DNA of 64,000 nucleotides, from assembly GCA_045536305.1 (NCBI GenBank), contig JAZSNH010000086.1, positions 21,341-85,340 on the forward strand, written 5' to 3'. The notes beneath the pieces were generated by a model. The model made no database searches, was not told where the DNA came from, and was given only the letters and a program-made list of their open reading frames with translations. The position numbers were made by a program, and so were the translations under genes. Position 1 is the stretch's first letter. Each line of letters begins with the position of its first letter. This DNA is from JAISGQ01 sp045536305. GTDB lineage: Bacteria > Bacillota > Clostridia > Oscillospirales > Acutalibacteraceae. Below, piece by piece: positions 41,147-48,922 of the stretch.

Positions 41147-42369
41147 TGACAGTAAAAAGAAAGCCGGAGCTTTTAGCTCCGGCAGGTGATATGGACAGCC
41201 TCCGTGCTGCAGTGGAATTTGGTGCGGATGCTGTTTATCTTGCCGGAAAAAAATACGGAATGAGGTCAGCTCCAAACAATTTTACCGAAAAAGAGCTTGA
41301 ACAGGCGGTTGAGTATGCACATAACAATAATGTAAAGGTATATATTACATGTAATTCTGTGCTGCGAAACGATGAAATCGATGAACTGCCGGCGTTCCTT
41401 AACATGGTTCAAAACATAAATGCCGATGCCTTGATAATCAGCGACCTTGGTGTGATGAGCATGGCAAAAATTCATGCTCCCAATGTGCCGATACATATCT
41501 CTACTCAGGCAGGCGTAGCAAACTATATGACTGCGAGGACTCTTGAGCAGATGGGCGCATCGCGTGTTGTTCTTGCAAGAGAGCTTTCGTTTGATGAAAT
41601 CAGGCAGCTGTATGATAATGTATCCGAAAGTCTGGAGATAGAAGCCTTTGTCCACGGCTCGATGTGTGTTTCTTTTTCGGGAAGATGCCTTTTGTCTAAT
41701 TATATGACAAACCGCGATTCAAACAGGGGAGACTGCTCTCAGCCTTGCAGATGGAAGTATGCACTCATGGAAGAAAAGCGTCCGGGAGAATACTTTCCCA
41801 TATTTGAGGATGAGCATGGTGCACACATACTGAATTCACGGGATATGTGCATGATTTCTTATATCCCTGAGTTGATATCGGCAGGAGTAACGAGCTTTAA
41901 AATCGAAGGAAGAGCAAAGTCATCTTATTACGTGGCAGTAGTAACAAATGCATACAGGGCTGCGATAGATGGCTGTATGAATTGCTCGGGTGAAGATTAT
42001 AAGCCGGATAAATGGATAGTGGATGAACTTGAAAAAGTCAGCCACCGTGAGTATTCTGCCGGATTTTATCTTGGAAAAGAGCCGGGGCAGATATATAATA
42101 ACGGCGGGTATGTTCGCAAATATGAGGTTGCCGCAGTGGTCGAATACTGTGAAAACGGATATATATATGCTGAACAAAGAAACAAGATATATAAAGGCGA
42201 TACTCTTGATGCGCTTATACCAAAGGGAAAGCCGATCTTATTGAAGGCAGATCAGCTGACAGATATTGAGGGTAATGATATTGAAAGTACGCCGCACCCA
42301 ATGATGCACTATAAAATCAAGTCAGAAATTGTCCTCCCCAAGGGGACGTTTTTGAGGAAAGAAAACTAA
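41146..42369 (+). CDS. Peptidase U32 family protein, likely tRNA U34 hydroxylation (TrhP-type)
   Basis: 407 residues. Starts KRKPELLAPAGDMDSLRAAVEFGADAVYLAG, the U32 signature, continues with PIHISTQAGVANYMTARTLEQMGASRVVLARE and the cysteine region HGSMCVSFSGRCLLSNYMTNR, GDCSQPCRW and YIPELISAGVTSFKIEGR. U32 proteins next to yrrL/mltG in Bacillus (yrrN, yrrO) are TrhP proteins needed for 5-hydroxyuridine at tRNA U34; here the ATG overlaps the mltG stop. The intervening O-methyltransferase gene (TrmR) of that cluster is absent and only one U32 gene is present. Molecular function is by family; classic annotation is collagenase-like peptidase. Confidence 0.85.
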   Translation: MTVKRKPELLAPAGDMDSLRAAVEFGADAVYLAGKKYGMRSAPNNFTEKELEQAVEYAHNNNVKVYITCNSVLRNDEIDELPAFLNMVQNINADALIISDLGVMSMAKIHAPNVPIHISTQAGVANYMTARTLEQMGASRVVLARELSFDEIRQLYDNVSESLEIEAFVHGSMCVSFSGRCLLSNYMTNRDSNRGDCSQPCRWKYALMEEKRPGEYFPIFEDEHGAHILNSRDMCMISYIPELISAGVTSFKIEGRAKSSYYVAVVTNAYRAAIDGCMNCSGEDYKPDKWIVDELEKVSHREYSAGFYLGKEPGQIYNNGGYVRKYEVAAVVEYCENGYIYAEQRNKIYKGDTLDALIPKGKPILLKADQLTDIEGNDIESTPHPMMHYKIKSEIVLPKGTFLRKEN

Positions 42370-42411
42370 AAATACCCCTTTTAAACTTACATGTTTAAAA
42401 GGGGTATTTTT
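42368..42411 (+). terminator. Terminator after the U32 gene
   Basis: A 19-bp perfect stem (AAAAATACCCCTTTTAAAC and complement, TTACAT loop) ending in a T-run, starting at the stop codon. Confidence 0.85.
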
Positions 42412-42480
42412 GATTATGCGAAAATTGTCTGAGTATGAAGAAAATATATACAAAATACAAAGGTTTTTATTAATAATTTC

Positions 42481-42509
42481 TTTACAAATACAGAATGTTG
42501 TGATAAAAT
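42481..42509 (+). promoter_or_regulatory. Promoter of the 42.6-47.5 kb two-gene unit
   Basis: TTTACA, 17 bases, TAAAAT: 10 of 12 consensus positions; about 97 bases before the start codon. Confidence 0.75.
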
Positions 42510-42605
42510 CAATGTGTATATGTATGCGTTGAGATTTTACGCTCGGCGTATTAGACGTGATAAGCGGTTTGCATTCATAAATGCAATGCAAAGGGGGCGC
42601 AAGAC

Positions 42606-45092
42606 ATGAGCGAATTCTTGGATGAAAATGAAAAAATAACAAGTGAAGAGGAAACGGACAGCGGATTGCTTTTACTATTTCCCGATGAGAATAACGATGA
42701 TGATTTGTTTTCCGAGGATGACGGAGAAGCTTTCAGTCTTTCGTTCGGTAAAGTAAATGCGGCGCGAAAAGAAGAGGAATTTAACTATCTTCCGTTTTTG
42801 AACATACCCGAAGTTATTGATGACGATGACGATGACGATTTAGATGACAACGGAGAAAGTTTTTCACTTTCATTCGGTAAGGTTTCAGCGGCAAAAAAAG
42901 AACAGGACTATGTGTATTTGCCGTTCCTGAATGTCGATGAAAATGCGTTGGATGATGAGGAAGAGAAAAAAGACGACGATGATGATGATTCCGGTATAGA
43001 TATTGTTGGCGGTGATAATCTTTTTGATTTAACACCGTTAAAGACAAAGGAACCTTCACAGAAAAATACAAGATCCAAAGAAAATGAAAAACCGTCAAAA
43101 TATAACGGTGGATCAAAAAAACAAGCCTCATCGAAAAAATCCAAGGCACCAAATCAACAGAAAAAAAAGATGCCGCCGAAAAATGCTGTGCCTCAAAAGC
43201 CTAACAAGGTTCAGCAGATCATGGCACAGATGGATCCTGATATTTTGGCATCGGTATCGGCAGACCCGCGTCAGATGCTCATGCTGGAGGAAACTATCAG
43301 AAGTGAACTCATAAAGCAAGCGGCACATAATGCCGTGGCAAAAGAGCTTGGAGCAGATACACCTGAGGTTCCTGAGCCTAAAAAGCGTCCGCCTCAAAGC
43401 GGCAGGCAAAGACCTTCCGATGCAAACAACAGAAATGCTTCCGGTGCTTTGAATTTTTCGAGGCAGGGCAATGTACAGCAAAAGAATAAACCGATTTCCA
43501 TAGTTGACACCAGCACAATTTCGGAGTTTGGCTCAGAGCCGTCCGCGCAGCCTGTTGTTCAACAGATTCCGAATGCGGTGCCTGCTCCGCAGAATCAGGT
43601 TCAGCAGATAAAAAATATACCCGTTCCTGCACCGCAGGTTATTGCACAGCCTGTGATAGTTCAGCAGCCTGTTCAGACACCGCCTCCCGTGCAGCAAGGC
43701 TCGTCTTCTGCATCATCACCTCAGAACACACAGCGAAAGCCCTATGTTCCGACATCTCCGGCGGCTATAAGAGCGGCGATGAAATCAGGTACGATATCAT
43801 TTGATTCTCCATCCTCGTCGAATGATTCTTCGCCGGAATCCTCGACCAATTCAACTCAAAACAGAAAGCGTATAGAGATCCAGAAACAGATAGGCGAAAA
43901 AAGAAGCGGATGTGTAATTGGCGCGATAGCGTTGCTGATGGTCGTATTTATTGCAATTATTGCATTGATCAGCGGCGGCGACATTATGACCCAATGCGGA
44001 TATAATGAACGCTTCTCTCAGGCGCAGGAATTGGTCAACAGGGGAGATTATAACGGTGCAATTGAAATCCTTGAGGATATCAAGGGTTATTCACAAACAG
44101 CTTCTCTGCTTAACGAATGCTACTATGCACTGGGTCTTTCGGCTCAAAACGCAGGCGATTACGAATCTGCGATTTCCTATTACAACAAAACCATAGATTA
44201 CAGCGAGGCAATCGGCAGCAGAATCGATCTGCAAATAATTCAGGCAGATGAATACAGCGATTCCGCAAAGAAAAGCAACAATTCGGAATTGTACATGAGG
44301 GCATACAATCTCTATGGGTTGATCCTGACAGATATAGCCGCTTATCCTGATCTGAAAAATGACAGCGAAACAGCGGAAATTCAAAACAAATCAAACTCAG
44401 CAAGATATGAATATGCAAAGCTTCTGTACAACGAAGAAAAATATACGGATGCAAAGGTGCATTTCGAAAGCCTGAATAATGCATCGTATGCCGATTCCGA
44501 AACATGGTATTATAATTCCTGTTTCCGCCTTGGACGAATGTATTACAATAATGGAAATTATCTGTCGGCAGAAGAGGAATTAAATGTATTTATAAAGAGT
44601 GATAATGCTTCGGAGGCAGAAAATTATTCGGACGCAATTGCGTATCTGGCATTATCAAGAATGTACGGAACTGAAAATTTGCAGAACAAGGAAAATGATT
44701 ATCTGAGCGATTTGCTGTCGCTTCTTGTAAAAGCAAATGAAGGAAATATTCAGGGCGTACTTCAGACCGATCTGAGAAATGCAATAGCATCACCTGCTTT
44801 TGTAAGTGTAAAGCTTGGCGGTTTTTGGCAGAATGATAATCAAAACAGCATAAGTTTTGAAAACGGAAATTTTTCTGCGACAATTGCAAACAGTGTTACC
44901 AACAGTGTTTCAGAAATCAGTACGGAAGAATTAAGGTTTGACAATGGGAATTTGTTTGTGACTGTTAACGGTTCCGAATATGCAGTGATGAACAATATTA
45001 CCTTTGAATCCACATATCAGGTATCTCCGCAGACGATAACTTTTGTTAATCCCTATGATGGCCTGACATACACAATGTACAGGAACAGATAA
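42606..45092 (+). CDS. Large membrane protein with acidic N-terminal duplication and TPR-like exported region
   Basis: 828 residues; function unknown. Residues ~1-110 are very acidic and contain two copies of a GEx-FSLSFGKV-xAAxKE-xxxYLPFLN motif (at about 37-65 and 79-107). Residues ~130-430 are disordered, rich in Lys, Gln and Pro. One transmembrane helix is at about 436-458 (CVIGAIALLMVVFIAIIALI). The rest is exported and has TPR-like helical repeats with asparagine-rich, NGDYxxAIxxL units (RGDYNGAIEILEDIKGYSQT, DYESAISYYNKTIDYSEA) and a C-terminal beta domain of ~100 residues. Start has AAAGGGGG. It is the first of two genes, followed 28 bases later by another envelope protein. Confidence 0.6.
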   Translation: MSEFLDENEKITSEEETDSGLLLLFPDENNDDDLFSEDDGEAFSLSFGKVNAARKEEEFNYLPFLNIPEVIDDDDDDDLDDNGESFSLSFGKVSAAKKEQDYVYLPFLNVDENALDDEEEKKDDDDDDSGIDIVGGDNLFDLTPLKTKEPSQKNTRSKENEKPSKYNGGSKKQASSKKSKAPNQQKKKMPPKNAVPQKPNKVQQIMAQMDPDILASVSADPRQMLMLEETIRSELIKQAAHNAVAKELGADTPEVPEPKKRPPQSGRQRPSDANNRNASGALNFSRQGNVQQKNKPISIVDTSTISEFGSEPSAQPVVQQIPNAVPAPQNQVQQIKNIPVPAPQVIAQPVIVQQPVQTPPPVQQGSSSASSPQNTQRKPYVPTSPAAIRAAMKSGTISFDSPSSSNDSSPESSTNSTQNRKRIEIQKQIGEKRSGCVIGAIALLMVVFIAIIALISGGDIMTQCGYNERFSQAQELVNRGDYNGAIEILEDIKGYSQTASLLNECYYALGLSAQNAGDYESAISYYNKTIDYSEAIGSRIDLQIIQADEYSDSAKKSNNSELYMRAYNLYGLILTDIAAYPDLKNDSETAEIQNKSNSARYEYAKLLYNEEKYTDAKVHFESLNNASYADSETWYYNSCFRLGRMYYNNGNYLSAEEELNVFIKSDNASEAENYSDAIAYLALSRMYGTENLQNKENDYLSDLLSLLVKANEGNIQGVLQTDLRNAIASPAFVSVKLGGFWQNDNQNSISFENGNFSATIANSVTNSVSEISTEELRFDNGNLFVTVNGSEYAVMNNITFESTYQVSPQTITFVNPYDGLTYTMYRNR

Positions 45093-45120
45093 TGTATTGC
45101 AAATGGAAAGGAGCGGCAAA

Positions 45121-47523
45121 ATGAGAAAAAATAAATTATCTCACATCAAAGCGATGATAGTTTCGCTTGTGATAGTGATTGCCGTTATGCTTACTTTCAC
45201 CGGATGTTCTGTTGCAGATGCAGCAAACTTTACGGTTGATTTACACACCAAAATAAGTGTGTCGGGCGAATTTTACGGCGAGAGAGTAATGACCGTTTCG
45301 TTTGATAAGGCACTTGCTCTGAATGCTTTTGAGTCTCTTGATGAGCTGGATGCTCTGGTAAAAAGCCAGATGCCGGATGTTCTTGAGAGTAAACTTATAG
45401 ACGATGAAGTCGGTACACGTTACGAGCTGACTGTAAGATTCAAATCACTTGATGACTATATTTCAAAAATAGAGAAGCTTCTCGGAAGAAAGCCCAATAT
45501 TGTTTTTGAAACGTCAGACAGGATATTCATGAAGGGCCTTACCTTTCAGGAGGATTTTGAAAGCAAAGAACTGTTCTCATTTATAGATGTAAACGCTGTG
45601 CTTGATTCATTTGTAAGCGGTGCGGATGTCAGCCTGTCTGATATCCCGGTAGCCGCAGCCTTTATCAAGCAGTCAGGTGTTGTCGTAAATGTCGGAGATA
45701 AGGCTTATCAGCTTGAAGGCGGAAAAGTCGATGTCGCCGAGGGAAAGGCAACCATGATATCTAAGGTAAGCTTTAAGACAGTGCTTAAATCAAACGGCTA
45801 CTTTGAGAGAACGATTGATTTTCGCATGATACCCGAGATAGATCAGGACAGCTATACTGATATAATTGCATACTTTGAATCTGTAAAGCCGTTGGGAGCA
45901 GAGGTGAATGCAACAGCGTTGTCTTCATCTGCGGTTATATCTGTTGAATTTAAGGCTCGTGATGTGTCAGATCTTTCCGCAAAAACAACTCAGGTATTGG
46001 GTGATACCTGTACGGCTGCATTTGGCGATGTAACAGATGCAAGCGTTCCGTTTGCAACGCTTGAGGAGTTTACAGAAAGCATAAGCTTTACAAAGCTCTG
46101 TGTTGATTCACAGATGCCTTTTACCTACAACATCGTATCCGAAAGAGGCTCACCCTCTAAGCTTGCTGTTGAAATAGACGGAGTAGAAGCTGATTCACAG
46201 CCTACATTAGGCGGTAATACTCTTGATTACGGATCACAGGCAGCGTATGCAACACTCAAAACTCGTTATCAGAGCATCAGTACCGCGAGTCTTGTATATT
46301 ATAATCTGATAGCACGCGGTGATGATAAATTTACTCGTGAGATTTATATCATCATGGATGATAATACATCAACCGATATACTGAACAATATCAAGGCATA
46401 TTACGATATAAAGGGTGCTGCGAACACTCATATAAATGTGCTCCTTGATGGTTTCTCGGAAGAATTTACGTCTCCTTGCGTAGAGATAGTGATCGATGGA
46501 ACGGCAAAGGATATTACTCGTGCAGAGGATACATTGTTTGGCGGTTCCACTGAACGTAAGATTACCTACGGCAGAGCAAAAAGCATAATTAAGGTATCTC
46601 CCGATACAGAGCTTTGCGACACCTATGACATTTCTTCGCTTCTCAGTATGACGAATGTCACATCATATTATTATTCATTTATTTCTGATGATGAATTAAG
46701 AAACGGAAAGGTAGACACGCTGACCGGTTCCTATTCCGTTAAGAGTCAGGAAAATGAAGATTGCCTCGGCTTTATGATGTCAGAGGGTATGGCAGCGGTA
46801 ACGTTTACCGGAGGATACACAAATGTTGACGCTATAATTTTTATAATCCTCCTCATTCTGCTTATTCTCCTTATCCTTGTGCTTGCAGCTGTTCTTCTTC
46901 TTAAGTATTTCAAGACAAAGGACAGAGAAAAGGAAGGGGTAGAGAAGAGAGAATATTTCCCCGTTGTTATAGAGGAAGAGCCGGAACCCGAGGTCGAGCC
47001 GGAACCTGAGCCTGAGGTCGAAGAGCCGCCGGTCATTGTATTACCGCCGGTGCGTGATCTTACCAAGGTAATTGAACCTGACGAAGAACCGGTGGATATA
47101 CAGGTCGAATCATATCCGTCAACGACTCCGGAGATAAATATTGACGAACTGTATGCAAGCAAACTTGAATCAGCGGCAGAAAAGGACGATTCTGCGGTCA
47201 AGGTTACCGTCAAGCCCATAATCCCTGTATATGCACAGGTAGATACAGAGGAACCCGAGGAAATCGTTCCTTCAGAAGAGGCAGTACCGGTGATCGAAAA
47301 ACCTGAAGAGAGATTTGATGAAAACAATCGTGTTCAGGAAGTACCGTTTACTGAATCTCCGTATCAGGAGGAATACGCAAAGGAATTTGCCGAAGCAGAG
47401 ACAGAAGAATATTCCGATGCTGACATGCTGAAGGATTTCGAAGCACTTGGCTTGCTTGACGAATACATTGAAAGAGTTCACAAGGTCAAGATCAAGGTTA
47501 AGAAATACAAAAAAGAAAACTAA
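45121..47523 (+). CDS. Envelope protein with exported region, C-terminal membrane anchor and acidic cytoplasmic tail
   Basis: 800 residues from ATG 45121 (AAAGGAG upstream; the in-frame start at 45097 has no RBS of its own). A signal peptide or lipoprotein signal (MRKNKLSHIKAMIVSLVIVI, then TFTGCSVA, Cys36-type lipobox with an unusual Phe at -3). The exported region (~40-570) has repeated ~190-residue beta-rich units (a pattern of VSFKTVLKSNGYFERTIDF / ISVEFKARDVSDLSAKTTQV). A transmembrane helix is at about 570-595, followed by a ~200-residue acidic, Pro/Glu-rich tail (PEPEVEPEPEPEVEEP) ending in a basic helix (RVHKVKIKVKKYKK). It is downstream of the TPR gene; the two may form one machine. 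No known family recognised. Confidence 0.55.
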   Translation: MRKNKLSHIKAMIVSLVIVIAVMLTFTGCSVADAANFTVDLHTKISVSGEFYGERVMTVSFDKALALNAFESLDELDALVKSQMPDVLESKLIDDEVGTRYELTVRFKSLDDYISKIEKLLGRKPNIVFETSDRIFMKGLTFQEDFESKELFSFIDVNAVLDSFVSGADVSLSDIPVAAAFIKQSGVVVNVGDKAYQLEGGKVDVAEGKATMISKVSFKTVLKSNGYFERTIDFRMIPEIDQDSYTDIIAYFESVKPLGAEVNATALSSSAVISVEFKARDVSDLSAKTTQVLGDTCTAAFGDVTDASVPFATLEEFTESISFTKLCVDSQMPFTYNIVSERGSPSKLAVEIDGVEADSQPTLGGNTLDYGSQAAYATLKTRYQSISTASLVYYNLIARGDDKFTREIYIIMDDNTSTDILNNIKAYYDIKGAANTHINVLLDGFSEEFTSPCVEIVIDGTAKDITRAEDTLFGGSTERKITYGRAKSIIKVSPDTELCDTYDISSLLSMTNVTSYYYSFISDDELRNGKVDTLTGSYSVKSQENEDCLGFMMSEGMAAVTFTGGYTNVDAIIFIILLILLILLILVLAAVLLLKYFKTKDREKEGVEKREYFPVVIEEEPEPEVEPEPEPEVEEPPVIVLPPVRDLTKVIEPDEEPVDIQVESYPSTTPEINIDELYASKLESAAEKDDSAVKVTVKPIIPVYAQVDTEEPEEIVPSEEAVPVIEKPEERFDENNRVQEVPFTESPYQEEYAKEFAEAETEEYSDADMLKDFEALGLLDEYIERVHKVKIKVKKYKKEN

Positions 47524-47528
47524 ATAGC

Positions 47529-47571
47529 AAAATCCCCATGAAGCAGAAAATATCTGCATCATGGGGATTTT
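47529..47571 (+). terminator. Bidirectional terminator between the envelope gene and the ROK gene
   Basis: AAAATCCCCATGA and TCATGGGGATTTT form a 13-bp outer stem, with GCAG/CTGC inside, between two convergent genes. Confidence 0.8.
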
Positions 47572-47598
47572 ATCTGTTTTGTAAAATTGAGGCAGGCT

Positions 47599-48822
47599 TT
47601 ATTTTGAGCTTCCCTCAATTATTTCGTTTATAGCTATTTGTGATGCGGTGTGCATACCACCGTAAATAACGGCTGTATCAAGAAGTCTTGATGCACGTAT
47701 CTGCGCGGTTGCATAGCCGGGAAGAGAGAGGAAATAATCTGTCAGATCATTGATAAATGAACTTCCGAGACGGGTGGTCTGACCGCCGATAACAATAAGG
47801 TCAACATCCAAAAGACTGACAAGATTTTTCATAAGTACGGCAATATATTTTGCGTAATTATATAAGATACCGCGAACGGCAGGGTCGCCCATACCATAGG
47901 CCTTTATCAGATCGGTAAAAACGATTTCAGAGCTGTTTGAAACAATTGAACGAAGGACGGTTTCTCTGCCGGCATCAAACATTGCAGCTGCATCACTGAC
48001 CATGTTGTATGTTGAGATCTTATTTTCGAGAATAAGCTTCATATATTCACTTCGGTCAGTATTTACTGTAACATCCATATTTGCAAGGATAACACCGAGA
48101 TCACCTGCAAACCCACGGCGGCCTTCATAAAGATTTCCGTCAAGCACAATGCCGATACCGACACCGGCGTCGATGTTTATGTAAATCATATTTTGAGCGT
48201 TGTTTCCGCAACCGAAAACACGCTCGCCGCAAACAGCAAGATTAACATCGTTTTTTATTGTGATAGGTACATTGAATTCATTGTTGAACATATATTTCAG
48301 GTCTAATTCCTCGTAATTTTCAATACGAGAGGACCAATGCAGGCGTCCGCTTTCAGGTTCGACAACACCCGGAACACCGATGCATATACCAACCAGGGGA
48401 TAATTATTTTCTCCAATATCCTTAAGCATGCTTTTTAATGTGACAATGATGCCGTCGAGCATATCTCTCGAAATAATTTTACCGCCTTCGACGCGGGAGT
48501 ACTTAAGCTTGTTTCCGTCAAGATCAGCAATACATATCCTGCCGTCGCTGCTCGAAAGGTCAACAACTGCAACACATCCGTGATGACCGTTAAATTCAAG
48601 CATGATCGGACGTCGTCCGACATCGGTGACAAGTGAACCGGTTTCAATCAATAGTCCTTTTTCTATAAGGTCATCAACGTTTTTAGAGACACTCGGATTT
48701 GAAAGAGAGAGATGCTTGGCTATCTCACTTCTTGACATTTTACCTTTTTCGCGGATCGTCTTGATAATAAGAGCCTGATTAGTGGTTTTGACCAGACTTT
48801 GATTGCTTCCCTTTATTTCCAT
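47599..48822 (-). CDS. ROK-family transcriptional repressor (NagC/XylR type)
   Basis: 407 residues. An N-terminal winged helix-turn-helix (~10-75; IREKGKMSRSEIAKHLSLSNPSVSKNVDDLIEKGLL), then a sugar-kinase-like ROK domain: VVDLSSSDGRICIADLDGNKL, GICIGVPGVVEPESGR, MIYINIDAGVGIGIVLDGNLYEG and VIVGGQTTRLG. The zinc-binding Cys motif of true ROK kinases (C-x-C-G-x-x-G-C-x-E) is largely missing: GCGNNAQN. The ligand is therefore unclear. Regulators of this kind bind sugar operators and are released by a sugar or glucoside; TTGCACT motifs at its own promoter and at cellobiose phosphorylase suggest cellobiose or glucose metabolites. It follows the amylase-fusion gene. Confidence 0.85.
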   Translation of the reverse strand: MEIKGSNQSLVKTTNQALIIKTIREKGKMSRSEIAKHLSLSNPSVSKNVDDLIEKGLLIETGSLVTDVGRRPIMLEFNGHHGCVAVVDLSSSDGRICIADLDGNKLKYSRVEGGKIISRDMLDGIIVTLKSMLKDIGENNYPLVGICIGVPGVVEPESGRLHWSSRIENYEELDLKYMFNNEFNVPITIKNDVNLAVCGERVFGCGNNAQNMIYINIDAGVGIGIVLDGNLYEGRRGFAGDLGVILANMDVTVNTDRSEYMKLILENKISTYNMVSDAAAMFDAGRETVLRSIVSNSSEIVFTDLIKAYGMGDPAVRGILYNYAKYIAVLMKNLVSLLDVDLIVIGGQTTRLGSSFINDLTDYFLSLPGYATAQIRASRLLDTAVIYGGMHTASQIAINEIIEGSSK

Positions 48823-48838
48823 AAAATCACCTCCGCAC

Positions 48839-48849
48839 TTGCACTAATA
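48839..48849 (-). promoter_or_regulatory. TTGCACT motif at the ROK promoter
   Basis: TTGCACTAATA directly upstream of the ROK RBS, repeated at cellobiose phosphorylase. Adjacent minus-strand TATTAT could be the -10, so a bound repressor would block its own transcription. Confidence 0.5.
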
Positions 48850-48922
48850 ATATCAAAAACAGATAATGTAGTCAAGCACGGAGGTGGTAATAAACGGTAT
48901 TATTTTTTAGGGTGAAGAATGA

